Shown piece by piece: positions 27,103 through 36,275 of a stretch of DNA of 64,000 bases. The translations under genes were made by a program, and so were the position numbers. The notes below the pieces were generated by a model. The model saw only the letters and a program-made list of their open reading frames with translations, was not told the DNA's origin and did no database searches. The DNA lies in the IMG/VR virus record IMGVR_UViG_3300009788_000093, positions 1-64,000 of that record, one strand, 5' to 3'. Source of the stretch: a virus. Positions within the stretch are counted from its first letter, which is position 1. Each line of letters starts with the position of its first letter.

Positions 27103-28172
27103 TACCATATAATCATCAAAATATTGACCAGGATGACATTAAGGCGGTAGCGGAAACTCTAAGGTCAGATTTTCTCACCACTGGCCCAAAGGTTGAAGAA
27201 TTCGAAAAAGCCTTTGCTGCTAAAATTGGCAGTGAATATACATTAGCTGTAAGTTCGGGGACGGCAGCCTTACATTGTGCAATGGCAGCTATTGAGATTG
27301 GGGTGGGGGATGAAGTTATCACACCAGCTATTACGTTTGTGGCTAGTGCTAATTGTGTGGCTTACATGGGAGCAGTACCAGTTTTTGCTGATGTTGCGGC
27401 AGATACGCTTCTAATAGATCTTGAGGATATCGAGCGCAAGATAACTGCGAAGACAAAAGCTGTTATCGCCGTCGACTTTGCCGGGCAACCTTGCAACTAC
27501 TTAGGGCTAAGGCAGTTGGCTGATAAGCATAACCTATGGTTAATTGACGATGCTTGCCATTCACTAGGGGCCGACTACCTAAAAATACCTCATGCTTTTT
27601 GGGGCCATATAAATTGCTTCTCATTTCACCCAGTTAAGTCGATAACTACCGGCGAAGGGGGTATGGTTTCTTTTGAGCATTCTGATGCTGAAGCACTTTA
27701 TGAGCGAGCTAAGCAATTTCGTAATCACGGTAGAAGTGAGCGCGGTATGGAAACCCTGGGCTTCAATTATCGGCTTTCAGATATCAGTTGCGCCTTGGGA
27801 ATTAATCAATTAAAAAGGCTTGACCACTTCATAGATAAAAGGAGTAAGATAGCTAATAGATACAATGATGCTTTCTCACAAGTTACGGGGGTAACGCCAT
27901 TGACGCAGCTCGGGGGATGTAAAAGTTCTCATCACCTTTACGTTATTAGGTGTAAAAAAAGAAACAAATTAAGGCAACACTTAAAAAATAAAGGGATAGG
28001 TAGCCAGGTACATTATAGAGCATTGACCTTGGAGCCTTATTATCATAACCCAGGGAGTTGCTTAATTTCCGAAAAAGTATGCAAAGAAGTATTAAGTATC
28101 CCAATATACCCTGGCCTAACAAACAAACAAGTTGATTATATAATTGAGGTTATAGTGGATTATGCAAGTTAA
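27099..28172 (+). CDS. pseC: UDP-4-keto-sugar aminotransferase (PseC-like)
   Basis: TTG start in a TTGA overlap, 357 aa. Fold-type I PLP enzyme of the DegT/DnrJ/EryC1 family: PYNHQNIDQDDIKAVAETLR near the start, SSGTAAL PLP-phosphate loop, DDACHSLG, and the Schiff-base lysine in SFHPVKSITTGEGG. RFRNHG-like and NYRLSDI segments also match. PseC transfers an amino group to C4, the second step of CMP-pseudaminate synthesis. It directly follows pseB, as in known Pse operons. Confidence 0.9.
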   Translation: MIPYNHQNIDQDDIKAVAETLRSDFLTTGPKVEEFEKAFAAKIGSEYTLAVSSGTAALHCAMAAIEIGVGDEVITPAITFVASANCVAYMGAVPVFADVAADTLLIDLEDIERKITAKTKAVIAVDFAGQPCNYLGLRQLADKHNLWLIDDACHSLGADYLKIPHAFWGHINCFSFHPVKSITTGEGGMVSFEHSDAEALYERAKQFRNHGRSERGMETLGFNYRLSDISCALGINQLKRLDHFIDKRSKIANRYNDAFSQVTGVTPLTQLGGCKSSHHLYVIRCKKRNKLRQHLKNKGIGSQVHYRALTLEPYYHNPGSCLISEKVCKEVLSIPIYPGLTNKQVDYIIEVIVDYAS

Positions 28173-28814
28173 GGGGAGAAGGGTTTCTGGATTTAAGGGC
28201 AAGAAGCATACTGAAGAAAGTAAAGCAAAAATGAAGGAAGCACATAAGGGTAAAAAGCTTTCTAATAAGCAGAAACAGAATATTTCTATTGGCTTAAAAG
28301 GGTATTGGGGGGGTTGTTCAAAAGAAGAACGAGTAATAAGGCTTTTGCCAGCTTTTAACAATGGTGCTAAAAAGTTTTGGGCTAACGCTTCACCAGAAGA
28401 CAAGCAAGAACGGTTAGATTTGCTGCACAAAGGTGGTAACGAATGGTGGGGTAGCTTATCAATAGGGCAAAAAAGAGAGCATACTCAAAAAGCATTTAAG
28501 GTAGCACAAATATCAAGCCCATCATCTATAGAAACAGCTATCCATAAAGTTCTAAATGACCTCAACATTACTTATGAAGCAGATAAACAAATTGGCTCAT
28601 ATTTCCAGATATCTTCATCCCTTGTTGCAACCTAGTAATAGAATGCGACGGGGACTATTGGCATAACTTACCGGGGAGACAAGAAAACGACGCTCAAAGA
28701 GATAATTTTATGGGGGCACATGGGTATAAAGTTATTAGAATTTGGGAGCGAGATATTAGGAAGGATGCGCAACAAGCTTTATTGTGTGCGATCAACAAGG
28801 GGGAAATAGCTTGA
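28162..28814 (+). pseudogene. Frameshifted NUMOD3/Vsr-like homing endonuclease
   Basis: The intact N-terminal part has NUMOD3 DNA-binding repeats (KGKKHTEESKAKMKEAHKGKK). The frame then breaks at 28605-28606, where CC stands against CCC in the intact homologue at 29895. After restoring one base, the sequence continues with the nuclease core ([20 protein letters not shown]) and stops at 28812-28814. That stop overlaps the TTG start of the next gene, as expected of the original layout. A 71-nt block (28598-28668) is otherwise identical to 30418-30489. Sequencing error cannot be excluded. Confidence 0.85.
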
Positions 28815-29872
28815 AAATTGGTAATAGGGAAATCGGTAGCGGCGCACCCTTATTTATCGTAGCTGAGGCAGGATCGACATCAAAAGGTAGCCTGGAAATA
28901 GCAAAGAAGTTGATCGATGCAGCAGTAGATGCTTCTTGTGATGCTATTAAGTTCATTATGTCAAACCCGGAAGAACTGATAGCCGACTTTACACTTCAGT
29001 ATGAAGATAAATCTCTGGTTCAGGTCATATTGTCTTATTGGGTGCCTGACGAAGACTGGCGCAAGGTAGCTGCTTACTGCAAAGAGCGGGGTATTATTTT
29101 TTATGTTTCGGTTGGAACAATAGACTACATTCCTTTAGCTGAAGAGCTTGAAGTCCCTTGCTACAAAATAGGCGGCTGGGACACTACCAATAAATACCTG
29201 ATTGAAGCAGTATTGGAAACAGGCAAGCCGATACAATTCGATATTGGGGCAGTTAATAGCTCCGAAGTTGTTGCGCTAGTTGAGCAAATTATTGAAACAA
29301 AGGGCAGGCAGTGGTTTCAACGTAATGTAATATTTGTTTATGAGTCACACTCACCTAATGCGTCCGAACTCAACTTAAAGACTATTCCTTACCTCAAAGA
29401 TAGATACGACATAGCGGTAGGTTACAGTGCTGATTGGGCAGATTGGGATCCGGACGGCTTAGCGGTAAGTTTAGGTGCCGTTTTGATAGAGAAAAGGATT
29501 AAACTCAACAACGACGATCCTGGGGGCCACCATCAAACTAAAGCTATTGAGGCTAAGAAGTTCAAAGAATATGTTTATTGGCTACAAAGTGCTTCCTACG
29601 AATTTAGTCCAAGGTTCCCCCGGCTAGAGATGTTAGGTGATTATGGTTTGTTTCCCTCTATGGCAGATGTTTCGCAGCGTGAATTATGGTTTGTAAGTTT
29701 GGTCTTTAACCGGGACGTTAAAGCCGGTGAGGTTATCACAAGAGAAATGCTGGCTGCGAAGAGGCCGGGCAATGGTCTTTCACCTTACCTCGATTATTTA
29801 TTCATTGGTAAAAGGGCTAGTCGTGATGCTAAAAATAATGAGCAATTGACTTATGACTCGGTGACTTCATGA
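28811..29872 (+). CDS. NeuB/PseI-family nonulosonate synthase with SAF domain, divergent
   Basis: TTG 28811 is chosen for the TTGA overlap and the GGGGGAAAT ribosome site; 353 aa. N-terminal TIM-barrel blocks FIVAEAGSTSKGSLEIAKKL and DAIKFIM resemble NeuB (IAExGxNHxGxxxxA, VKFQ). A C-terminal SAF/antifreeze-like domain starts near residue 285 (FNRDVKAGEVITREMLAAKR). The family condenses phosphoenolpyruvate with a 6-carbon sugar. Deviations: STSKG replaces NHNG, and DPGGHHQTKAIE replaces the usual GPDHxxSLxP. Substrate or activity may therefore differ from canonical PseI. Confidence 0.8.
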   Translation: MKIGNREIGSGAPLFIVAEAGSTSKGSLEIAKKLIDAAVDASCDAIKFIMSNPEELIADFTLQYEDKSLVQVILSYWVPDEDWRKVAAYCKERGIIFYVSVGTIDYIPLAEELEVPCYKIGGWDTTNKYLIEAVLETGKPIQFDIGAVNSSEVVALVEQIIETKGRQWFQRNVIFVYESHSPNASELNLKTIPYLKDRYDIAVGYSADWADWDPDGLAVSLGAVLIEKRIKLNNDDPGGHHQTKAIEAKKFKEYVYWLQSASYEFSPRFPRLEMLGDYGLFPSMADVSQRELWFVSLVFNRDVKAGEVITREMLAAKRPGNGLSPYLDYLFIGKRASRDAKNNEQLTYDSVTS

Positions 29873-29894
29873 TTGAAATTGAGGAAGTTTAATT

Positions 29895-30632
29895 GTGAGT
29901 TGGTCAAAAGGTAGACCAATGCCTGAAGAAACTAAGAAAAAGATAAGTGAGTCGAGCAAAGGTAAAAAGCATTCTGAAGAAACTAAGAATCGTATGAGTG
30001 TTGCGCATAAAGGGAAAAAGTTTTCTAAAGAACATTGTGAAAAGATTAGGGAACGAATGACTGGGAATACTCCTTGGAACAAAGGGCGGAAAGGGGTGTA
30101 TTCAGAAGAAACTATAGAAAAACTTAAGCAAGCAGGTAGGCAAAAAACTTTTACTCAAGAACATCGACAAAATATAAGTAAGGCCAACAAGGGTCGGGAT
30201 GGCTGCTTTAAGGGGCATAAACATACTAATGCCGCTAAAAATAAAATGAGTATTGCTGGCAAAAAAGTATGGGCTGCTAGGGATATTCATGAGCGAAGAG
30301 ATTATTTAGAAAATGCTTGGTTGGCGCGAACCGCCAATCCATCTTCAATCGAAATAGCTATTTGTAAAGAATTGGGGCTTCTCAATATAACGCACCAAAT
30401 TGGCAAACGTATTAGTCCATATTTCCCAGATATCTTCATCCCTTGTTGCAACCTAGTAATAGAATGCGACGGGGACTATTGGCATAACTATCCTGATGGA
30501 AGGGAATCAGATAGAAAGCGTGATGCTTATATGAAAGATAAAGGCTATAAGGTAATTAGGCTTTGGGAGAGAGATATTAGAAAAAATGCTAGACAAGCTT
30601 TGTTGGAGGGGATGAAAATTATTAATGCATAA
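29895..30632 (+). CDS. Freestanding homing endonuclease, NUMOD3 repeats plus Vsr-like nuclease
   Basis: GTG start, 245 aa. Residues about 3-140 contain five or six NUMOD3 repeats (pattern G-K/R-x-x-S/T-E-E-T-K-x-K-I/M-S). The C-terminal 85 residues read [36 protein letters not shown] and [11 protein letters not shown], the EDxHD/Vsr-like PD-(D/E)xK nuclease pattern. Such enzymes cleave a target DNA to spread their own gene. It sits between the two synthase genes; a broken homologue lies 1.7 kb upstream and a third nuclease of the same type is inside the intein. Confidence 0.85.
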   Translation: MSWSKGRPMPEETKKKISESSKGKKHSEETKNRMSVAHKGKKFSKEHCEKIRERMTGNTPWNKGRKGVYSEETIEKLKQAGRQKTFTQEHRQNISKANKGRDGCFKGHKHTNAAKNKMSIAGKKVWAARDIHERRDYLENAWLARTANPSSIEIAICKELGLLNITHQIGKRISPYFPDIFIPCCNLVIECDGDYWHNYPDGRESDRKRDAYMKDKGYKVIRLWERDIRKNARQALLEGMKIINA

Positions 30633-31350
30633 AGTCGGGACTGCGCCTATACTTATAGCCGAAATTGGCCTAAATCATAATGGGTTAATTGAATTAGCCA
30701 AAGAAACTATCAATGCAGCGGTTAGCGCTGGGGCTAATTACGTTAAATTTCAACATGCACCCCCAGAAGATTTTGATAGTAGCGGTATGCATAATGGTGA
30801 AAGTTTATTTGATTTATTTAAGCGTCATGAATTTTCATTAGGGCAATGGCAAGAAATAAAAGAACATTGTGAATTAGTAGGTATTCCGTTTTTTGTTACC
30901 ACTGTTAGCGCCCGAGGTGTCAAGGAGATGGTTGACTTAGGTGTATGCGCCTTAAAAGTTGCATCAGATATGATATTCAATACTGAAATGATAAAAGAAA
31001 TGCATCGTCAAAATCTACCGATTGTTATATCAATGGGTCATGTAGCAGATTTAAACAACCTTCACGAAATAGCTAATCCAGAAGATTTAATTCTTCATTG
31101 CGAATCACAATATCCTTGCATTTACCCCAAATTGTGGAAAATACGAGCAATACAAAACATGGGATATACTTGCGGGTACAGCAATCATGTAGCGGGAAAA
31201 CAAGGAGTAGATGTTTGCATACGTGCCACTGAATTAGGGGCAGTAGCTATTGAAGTCCATTTTACGCTTGAACATGAAGCTGATGGGCCAGATCATTGGT
31301 GGTCCTTAGATACTACTGAGCTTAAACAGCTTAAGGCGACAATAGGCTGA
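30625..31350 (+). CDS. NeuB/PseI-family synthase, catalytic barrel only
   Basis: ATG overlapping the endonuclease end, 241 aa. It carries the canonical family blocks: [59 protein letters not shown] and [20 protein letters not shown]. The Glu, His and GPDH residues of the metal/PEP site are all present. It lacks the C-terminal SAF domain that normally covers the active site of the partner subunit. It could pair with the SAF-bearing neighbour at 28811, or act alone. Confidence 0.85.
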   Translation: MHKVGTAPILIAEIGLNHNGLIELAKETINAAVSAGANYVKFQHAPPEDFDSSGMHNGESLFDLFKRHEFSLGQWQEIKEHCELVGIPFFVTTVSARGVKEMVDLGVCALKVASDMIFNTEMIKEMHRQNLPIVISMGHVADLNNLHEIANPEDLILHCESQYPCIYPKLWKIRAIQNMGYTCGYSNHVAGKQGVDVCIRATELGAVAIEVHFTLEHEADGPDHWWSLDTTELKQLKATIG

Positions 31351-31553
31351 TGGCGGAAGTAGTAACTGGAGATGCAAGAGAATATATATTATCTGGAGAA
31401 ATGAAAAAAGGGGACTTAGTTTCGTATATATCGAGTGAGAAAAAAGTGGTTGTTTATATAGAAGGTGGTTTTGGCGTATTTAATGAAGCTGATATTAGGT
31501 TAATAGCAGAAGAATTATTGAATTTTGCTGATGAAATAAGGATTACACATTGA
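31350..31553 (+). CDS. Hypothetical protein, 67 aa
   Basis: ATG overlapping the last base of the previous gene (TGATG). It is acidic, with beta strands (VVVYIEGGFGVF) then a helix (IRLIAEELLNFADEI). It is co-translated with the acetyltransferase (TTGA overlap). No family recognised. Confidence 0.6.
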   Translation: MAEVVTGDAREYILSGEMKKGDLVSYISSEKKVVVYIEGGFGVFNEADIRLIAEELLNFADEIRITH

Positions 31554-31984
31554 TTCGCCTCGCCAAGAAGACTGATATGCGGACGGTGTTTAATTGGCGG
31601 AACATGCCCGATATGATAAGCGTAACAACTACGCAAAAGGCGGTAAGCTGGGAGCAACATTTAATATATTACCCAGTTGCCATAGCAAGTGACGAGGTTT
31701 TGTATTATATAATTGAGCCTAATGTTGGTTTCATCCGGTTTGATAGGGTGGATGAGGAAGCTGTTGTCTCCATATATATCAGCGAAGATCACAGGGGTGG
31801 CGGCGTAGCAATAACCGCAATTAATATGGGGGTTAGGGAAGTTTTTGAAAAGTGGCGCATCATTAAGGTTGTTGCGGTCATTCGGGAGGAAAACGAGCGC
31901 AGTATAGGGGCTTTCCGTAAATGCGGTTTCTACCCGGAGGGTAAACATGAGCCTGAAGGCCACATAAGAATGGCAATATTTTAA
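31550..31984 (+). CDS. pseH: GNAT N-acetyltransferase (PseH-like)
   Basis: TTG start, 144 aa. GNAT fold: MIRLAKKTDMRTVFNWRNMP at the N-terminus, GFIRFDRVDEEAVVSIYI strands, acetyl-CoA loop DHRGGGVAITAI, and IREENERSIGAFRKCGFYPEG at the C-terminus. Members acting on nucleotide sugars share the LRxWRN-type start seen here. In a Pse cassette the expected role is N4-acetylation of the PseC product. The role is assigned mainly by context. Confidence 0.7.
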   Translation: MIRLAKKTDMRTVFNWRNMPDMISVTTTQKAVSWEQHLIYYPVAIASDEVLYYIIEPNVGFIRFDRVDEEAVVSIYISEDHRGGGVAITAINMGVREVFEKWRIIKVVAVIREENERSIGAFRKCGFYPEGKHEPEGHIRMAIF

Positions 31985-31994
31985 TGGGGGTTAA

Positions 31995-32567
31995 ATGAGG
32001 AAAATTCCAACAATTTTTGACAGAGATTATGGTGACGGCAAACGAGGCAAGCATTATGTAATCGATAAAAGACTTGTTGACTTGCCGGAAGGTGCCGTGG
32101 CTACTGAGAAACTAGATGGCACTAATGTCCGCGTGACTATTCGGGCAGGACGTTGCGTCAGATTAGAGAAACGTCGCAATCCCAGGAAGGAGCAAAAGGC
32201 AGAGGGGATAGTTGATCCTTGGTATACTGATGCCGAATCACTTGATCCCGCCGATCAACACATGTGGGTAGCAGTAAATAATACAAACTTTACCAATACA
32301 TCGGATGGTGAATGGTCGGGCGAAGCAATTGGTCCCAAAATTCAGGGTAATCCGCTTACGTTAGATAAACCATTTATATTTCTGTTTTCGGATCCGCGCA
32401 TGCGTGAGGGCTTAGAGTTGTACGTCGCATCTACAGATTTCGACGATTTACATACATTATTAAACGATTGCAGGAGTATCTATAACCCTAGGGTCAGAAT
32501 TGAAGGAATCGTTTGGTGGTATGAAGGTATTCCGGTCGGCAAGATCAAGGTGGGTGACTTTGAGTAA
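31995..32567 (+). CDS. RNA ligase-like nucleotidyltransferase
   Basis: ATG behind ATGGGGGTTA, 190 aa. Nucleotidyltransferase motifs appear in order: motif I EKLDGTNVRV with the AMP-accepting lysine (about residue 39), LEKRRNP, GEWSGEAIGPKIQGNP (motif III/IIIa-like), RIEGIVWW (motif IV), and VGKIKVGDF (motif V, KxK). This is the pattern of T4 Rnl-type and DUF5565-like RNA ligases. With a 22-tRNA array nearby, repair of cleaved tRNAs is a natural hypothesis. It interrupts the sugar genes, so it may be an insertion. Confidence 0.8.
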   Translation: MRKIPTIFDRDYGDGKRGKHYVIDKRLVDLPEGAVATEKLDGTNVRVTIRAGRCVRLEKRRNPRKEQKAEGIVDPWYTDAESLDPADQHMWVAVNNTNFTNTSDGEWSGEAIGPKIQGNPLTLDKPFIFLFSDPRMREGLELYVASTDFDDLHTLLNDCRSIYNPRVRIEGIVWWYEGIPVGKIKVGDFE

Positions 32568-32763
32568 AATTGTTGGATCTCTTAATTATCATATTGCTCT
32601 TTACGAAGAAGGTTTAATTAGGAAGGTCGCAAAAGAAATTGCTGACAAAAATTATTGCATCCAGTGTATCGCTTGCAGTTGTGAAGATGGTTGTGAGAGT
32701 GAAGGCTTTGCTGAACTATTTATCAAAGAGTTAGCGAAAGCGGCTAATGATACCCCACAATAA
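32560..32763 (+). CDS. Cys-rich small protein, 67 aa
   Basis: TTG 32560 overlaps the end of the ligase gene behind AAGGTGGG. The cluster CIQCIACSCEDGCE (five Cys in 14 residues) follows a helical region. It overlaps the next aminotransferase by 17 nt. Probably zinc-binding; function unknown. Confidence 0.55.
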   Translation: MSKIVGSLNYHIALYEEGLIRKVAKEIADKNYCIQCIACSCEDGCESEGFAELFIKELAKAANDTPQ

Positions 32764-33742
32764 ACCGCTTTTCGGTGAGGCGGAAATGTTGGCCGCTCAA
32801 GAGGTTATAGCCAGCGGTTTCTTGGCTTCTGGGCCTGCGTGCGAAACACTTGAATATGTATGGGCTAAATCGGTTAAGGCAACAGCTTCTGCTACTGTCT
32901 CCAGCGGCCTGACAGCGCTCAGGTTGGGTTTAAAGGCGCTAGGGGTACTAGCGGGTGACGAAGTAATTATATCAGCTTACAATTGTGTTGCGTTGCACAA
33001 TGCAATCCTCACGATCGGGGCTGTTCCGGTGTTAGCCGATATAGATGGCGATACACTTTGCCTTGATCCGTACTCGGTAACGGCTAAAGTAACGCCTAAA
33101 ACTCGTGCCATTATAGCGGTTCACATGTTTGGGCATGAGGCCAAGATTAAGCCGCTGAGGAATCTAGGCATTCCAGTTATTGAGGATATGTGTCATACCT
33201 TAGTCGAGCAAACTGCTGATTTGGCTATCACAAGCTTTTATCCCACTAAATTTATAGGTTCAACTGGCGGGGGCATTGTAAGTGGCAGCGAGGAGCTAAT
33301 CGATAAAGTCAAAGACCTCAGGACTTACGGTAATAAGCCACCATCGTTAAAGCAAAATGACCTTTTCAACGATGTAGGTGCTGCGATTGCCCTTAGTAAG
33401 ATGTCAAAGCTTATTTGGGAGATGGACTTAAAACGTAAGGTGGCCGACTATTATGATCCACTGCTAGAGAACTATCAAGCTTGTAATGCCAAATTACCTT
33501 ATAGGTACACGGTAAGGCTGGAGAAACATCACCTAACGACTGACGTTGTTGCAGCCATGCAAGAGCGCGGCGTAATGGCAATGGCACCTGTAACTGATTA
33601 TCGACTGTGGGTTGATTGGCCTAAGGATTTGCCAGAAGTTGACGAGGCATTTAGGCATATAATTTCGCTGCCGTATTACGTTACAATAACCAAAGAAGAG
33701 CAGAATGAAGTCGTCAGAGTATTGGGGGAATGCATTGCCTGA
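32747..33742 (+). CDS. Second DegT/DnrJ/EryC1 aminotransferase
   Basis: ATG start, 331 aa. MIPHNKPLFGEAEMLAAQEV is the family opening, with SSGLTALRLGLKALGV, IEDMCHTLVE and the catalytic lysine in SFYPTKFIGSTGGG. It is shorter than PseC and clearly a separate paralogue. A second PLP sugar aminotransferase implies an extra amino-sugar step or a second product. The substrate is not predictable by eye. Confidence 0.85.
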   Translation: MIPHNKPLFGEAEMLAAQEVIASGFLASGPACETLEYVWAKSVKATASATVSSGLTALRLGLKALGVLAGDEVIISAYNCVALHNAILTIGAVPVLADIDGDTLCLDPYSVTAKVTPKTRAIIAVHMFGHEAKIKPLRNLGIPVIEDMCHTLVEQTADLAITSFYPTKFIGSTGGGIVSGSEELIDKVKDLRTYGNKPPSLKQNDLFNDVGAAIALSKMSKLIWEMDLKRKVADYYDPLLENYQACNAKLPYRYTVRLEKHHLTTDVVAAMQERGVMAMAPVTDYRLWVDWPKDLPEVDEAFRHIISLPYYVTITKEEQNEVVRVLGECIA

Positions 33743-33896
33743 AAATGAAGAAGAATTTGGAATAACGGAATTGAAGATAGCCGCAGTTCAGTTACACGAA
33801 ATGTTCGTAGAATATATGAACGCAGGATTTAACAGGGTTGAAGCATTTGAGTTAATAAGAACGGTGCTAATTGAATTGATGCCACAAAATGACTGA
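33735..33896 (+). CDS. Small helical protein, 53 aa
   Basis: TTG 33735 with GGGGGAA upstream overlaps the aminotransferase stop. All-helical: ITELKIAAVQLHEMFVEYMN then VEAFELIRTVLIELM. Similar short helical proteins occur in many phages with unknown role. Overlaps the methyltransferase start. Confidence 0.55.
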   Translation: MPENEEEFGITELKIAAVQLHEMFVEYMNAGFNRVEAFELIRTVLIELMPQND

Positions 33897-34527
33897 CATA
33901 GCTAAGTTCTATGATAAGCTTGCAATGAAGCATGGCGCAACGCCTAAAGCAGTGGATGCCGGTAATCAGCGCTTGTTAGATGCCCGGTATAAGGCATTGA
34001 GTGAAGTTTGCGATCTGAATGGTAAGAGCGTTCTAGACGTGGGCTGTAATTATGGTGGGCTGGGGCGTTATCTTTCAACTAGGGGTATGACGGTCAGCAA
34101 CTACACCGGCATAGATATTTCTCTGAGGGCAATTCAAGTTGGTAATAAGGAAAACCATGACCTTAACCTTATTCATGCCGACCTAGAGACGTATTGGCCA
34201 GTAGATTTGTTAACCGGCGGCCAAAAGCAATATGACGTGGTGTTAGCTCAAGGCATTTTCTATAAGTTACCCAACAACGAAGAGGGCGGCAAAAAGGTTT
34301 TAGAGTTAATCAGTCATATGGCTAGGCTATCTAAGTTTGCAGTAGCGTTTACTTCAGTTTGGTCAGGTATGATGAGAACTGAAAAAATACCTGGGGTTAC
34401 TTGGTTGTCACCCCATTCAATACTAGGCTATCTTTATACTATGACACCATATGTTGTCTTAAGAACGGACTACATAGATCCTGATGATGCTGATTTTTGT
34501 TGCTACGCCTATAAGGGTAAGCCATGA
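33889..34527 (+). CDS. Class I SAM-dependent methyltransferase
   Basis: ATG start, 212 aa. The SAM motif I is VLDVGCNYGGLGRYL, followed by TGIDIS (motif II acidic residue), HADLE (motif III) and YDVVLAQGIFY (motif IV). It lacks the recognisable NPPY-type catalytic motif of DNA methylases, so a sugar or small-molecule substrate fits the operon. Placed between aminotransferase and pseG with overlaps on both sides. Confidence 0.8.
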   Translation: MTDIAKFYDKLAMKHGATPKAVDAGNQRLLDARYKALSEVCDLNGKSVLDVGCNYGGLGRYLSTRGMTVSNYTGIDISLRAIQVGNKENHDLNLIHADLETYWPVDLLTGGQKQYDVVLAQGIFYKLPNNEEGGKKVLELISHMARLSKFAVAFTSVWSGMMRTEKIPGVTWLSPHSILGYLYTMTPYVVLRTDYIDPDDADFCCYAYKGKP

Positions 34528-35348
34528 GTAACATCGCAATTCGGTGCGACGCCGACGACGGCCAAAAGTTCGGCCAAGGTCATGCTATGCGGTGCTTTGC
34601 TTTAGCTCAGGCAATTAGAGCTAAGAATGCTACCCCCGTATTTATAATGGGTCAGAATACTGAGTTCATCAGCGAACTTATAAATGATGCGGGCATGTTT
34701 TGTGTTTTGATAGACGCTGATCATGACGTGGGTCAAACAGTTGGGATAGCTAAGGGTTTTCATGCAGAGTATATCGTTGTTGACAGTTACAAGCTAGGGC
34801 TTGATTACTGCGCAAAGTTAATGGGTCATGAACTGAAGGTAGTCGCTATTGACGATAATGCAGACCCAATGTTCCGCGAGGACATTTGGAAAGCGAGAAA
34901 GAGGCCATTCAGGGTTAGGCCGCAAATTAAACGTGTATTTGTTAGGGTTGATGATAGTTTTTCTGATACCGTTGACTCAGCTTTGGATGAATTAGGGTTA
35001 CAAAGAGTTGATCCTGGCGGCGCAGATATAATTACTAATATGCAGTCATCAGATATCGCGATTAGCGCGGGGGGGATTACGGCGTGGGAGTTGGCTTTAT
35101 TAGGTGTACCCAGCTTACTGGTTACTGATTCACCCGAACAAACTGTTAATTGTATGAAGCTTAATAAAGCGGGGGCAGCAGTAAGCTTGGGGTGGATTAG
35201 GGAAATCCCGGTTGAGCGGATAGTTGGGAATATTAATAGACTAAAAAACTCAAGGGTGAGAAGTCAAATGACCGCAGCTGCTTACCGAAAAGTTAGAGGT
35301 AACGGCACAGACTATTACTTGAAGCAATTAGGGCTATTGGGGGGTTAA
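34524..35348 (+). CDS. pseG: UDP-sugar hydrolase (PseG-like)
   Basis: ATGA overlap, 274 aa. GT-B-like family signature near the N-terminus, IRCDADDGQKFGQGHAMRCFALA, with the conserved G-x-G-H-x-x-R-C in which the His is catalytic in PseG. The C-terminal half has SAGGITAWELALLGVPSLLV, the UDP-binding region. PseG removes UDP from the diacetamido sugar to feed the synthase. Its length is slightly below well-known PseG proteins. Confidence 0.85.
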   Translation: MSNIAIRCDADDGQKFGQGHAMRCFALAQAIRAKNATPVFIMGQNTEFISELINDAGMFCVLIDADHDVGQTVGIAKGFHAEYIVVDSYKLGLDYCAKLMGHELKVVAIDDNADPMFREDIWKARKRPFRVRPQIKRVFVRVDDSFSDTVDSALDELGLQRVDPGGADIITNMQSSDIAISAGGITAWELALLGVPSLLVTDSPEQTVNCMKLNKAGAAVSLGWIREIPVERIVGNINRLKNSRVRSQMTAAAYRKVRGNGTDYYLKQLGLLGG

Positions 35349-36109
35349 TGACGGAGAAAGCGTACAGATTCTCAGAATCAACTAGGTCAACAGAAGAACA
35401 ATCATATTCGGGGGAAATGGAGCAATTTATCACCGATTGCGAATATTCTGGTTATGAGAAAATGCAAAACTTTCCACTATTTACGGCAAGGCAAGACTTA
35501 ACACGTTACTTAACTAAGTACGAAATATTCAAGCGAGCCTTAAATGTTCAAGGTTCAATTGTTGAGTGCGGGGTATTATTCGGTGGTGGATTACTTTGGT
35601 GGGCGCATCTTTCTGCTATCATGGAGCCGGTAAATATGCAACGTCAAATTATTGGGTTCGATACTTTTGATGGTATTACGCAATTATCAGTTCAAGACAT
35701 AGCTGAAGGTAAATCTGTTGAGGCCAAAGAAGACGGCTTCAAGGTAGATAGTAAGGCAACGATAGAGCAGGCGGTTAAACTATATGACAAGAATCGCACA
35801 ATTGGGCACCTGCCAAAAGTTGAAATCGTTAAAGGGGATGCTTGCGAAACTATCCCAGAGTATATCAAGAATAATCAGCACTTAATAATCTCAACTTTAT
35901 TCTGCGACTTCGATATATATGCCCCCACAAAAACGGCTCTCCAACATTTAGTTCCCAGAATGCCTAAAGGTGCAATTATAGCTTTCGATGAACTTAACTT
36001 AAGGGCATGGCCGGGGGAAACTCGGGCTGTTTTGGAAGAACTAGATATCAACAACCTTAAAGTCGAGCGTCTACCATGGGGAGGTTCGATTAGTTTTGCT
36101 GAGCTCTAA
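35348..36109 (+). CDS. TylF/MycF-type O-methyltransferase
   Basis: ATG overlapping the previous stop (TTAATG), 253 aa. GSIVECGVLFGGG (SAM loop), IGFDTFDGI, CDFDIYAPTKTALQHLVPRM and GAIIAFDELN match the TylF family, Mg-dependent enzymes that methylate sugar hydroxyls of macrolides and polysaccharides. It suggests that the phage sugar, or one it builds on, is O-methylated. Confidence 0.85.
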   Translation: MTEKAYRFSESTRSTEEQSYSGEMEQFITDCEYSGYEKMQNFPLFTARQDLTRYLTKYEIFKRALNVQGSIVECGVLFGGGLLWWAHLSAIMEPVNMQRQIIGFDTFDGITQLSVQDIAEGKSVEAKEDGFKVDSKATIEQAVKLYDKNRTIGHLPKVEIVKGDACETIPEYIKNNQHLIISTLFCDFDIYAPTKTALQHLVPRMPKGAIIAFDELNLRAWPGETRAVLEELDINNLKVERLPWGGSISFAEL

Positions 36110-36275
36110 TAGTTGCGCTAAATGCGGAGCAGATATGGAAAGACCTGCTCAACCGGGGGATGGTTTATTCAGCATCTTTAGTGTTGAAGAAACCGTTAAC
36201 TTTAATCATGTTTGCCCTGATTGCACTAAGCGATTACTCCACTGGATGAGCACTGAGCCGGGGTGTTTCGTGTGA
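36096..36275 (+). CDS. Zinc-ribbon miniprotein, 59 aa
   Basis: TTG start with GGGGAGG at about 36078-36084, overlapping the TylF end. CAKCGAD and CPDCTK knuckles 35 residues apart form a zinc ribbon. It overlaps the WbqC-like gene. Function unknown. Confidence 0.6.
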   Translation: MLSSNSCAKCGADMERPAQPGDGLFSIFSVEETVNFNHVCPDCTKRLLHWMSTEPGCFV

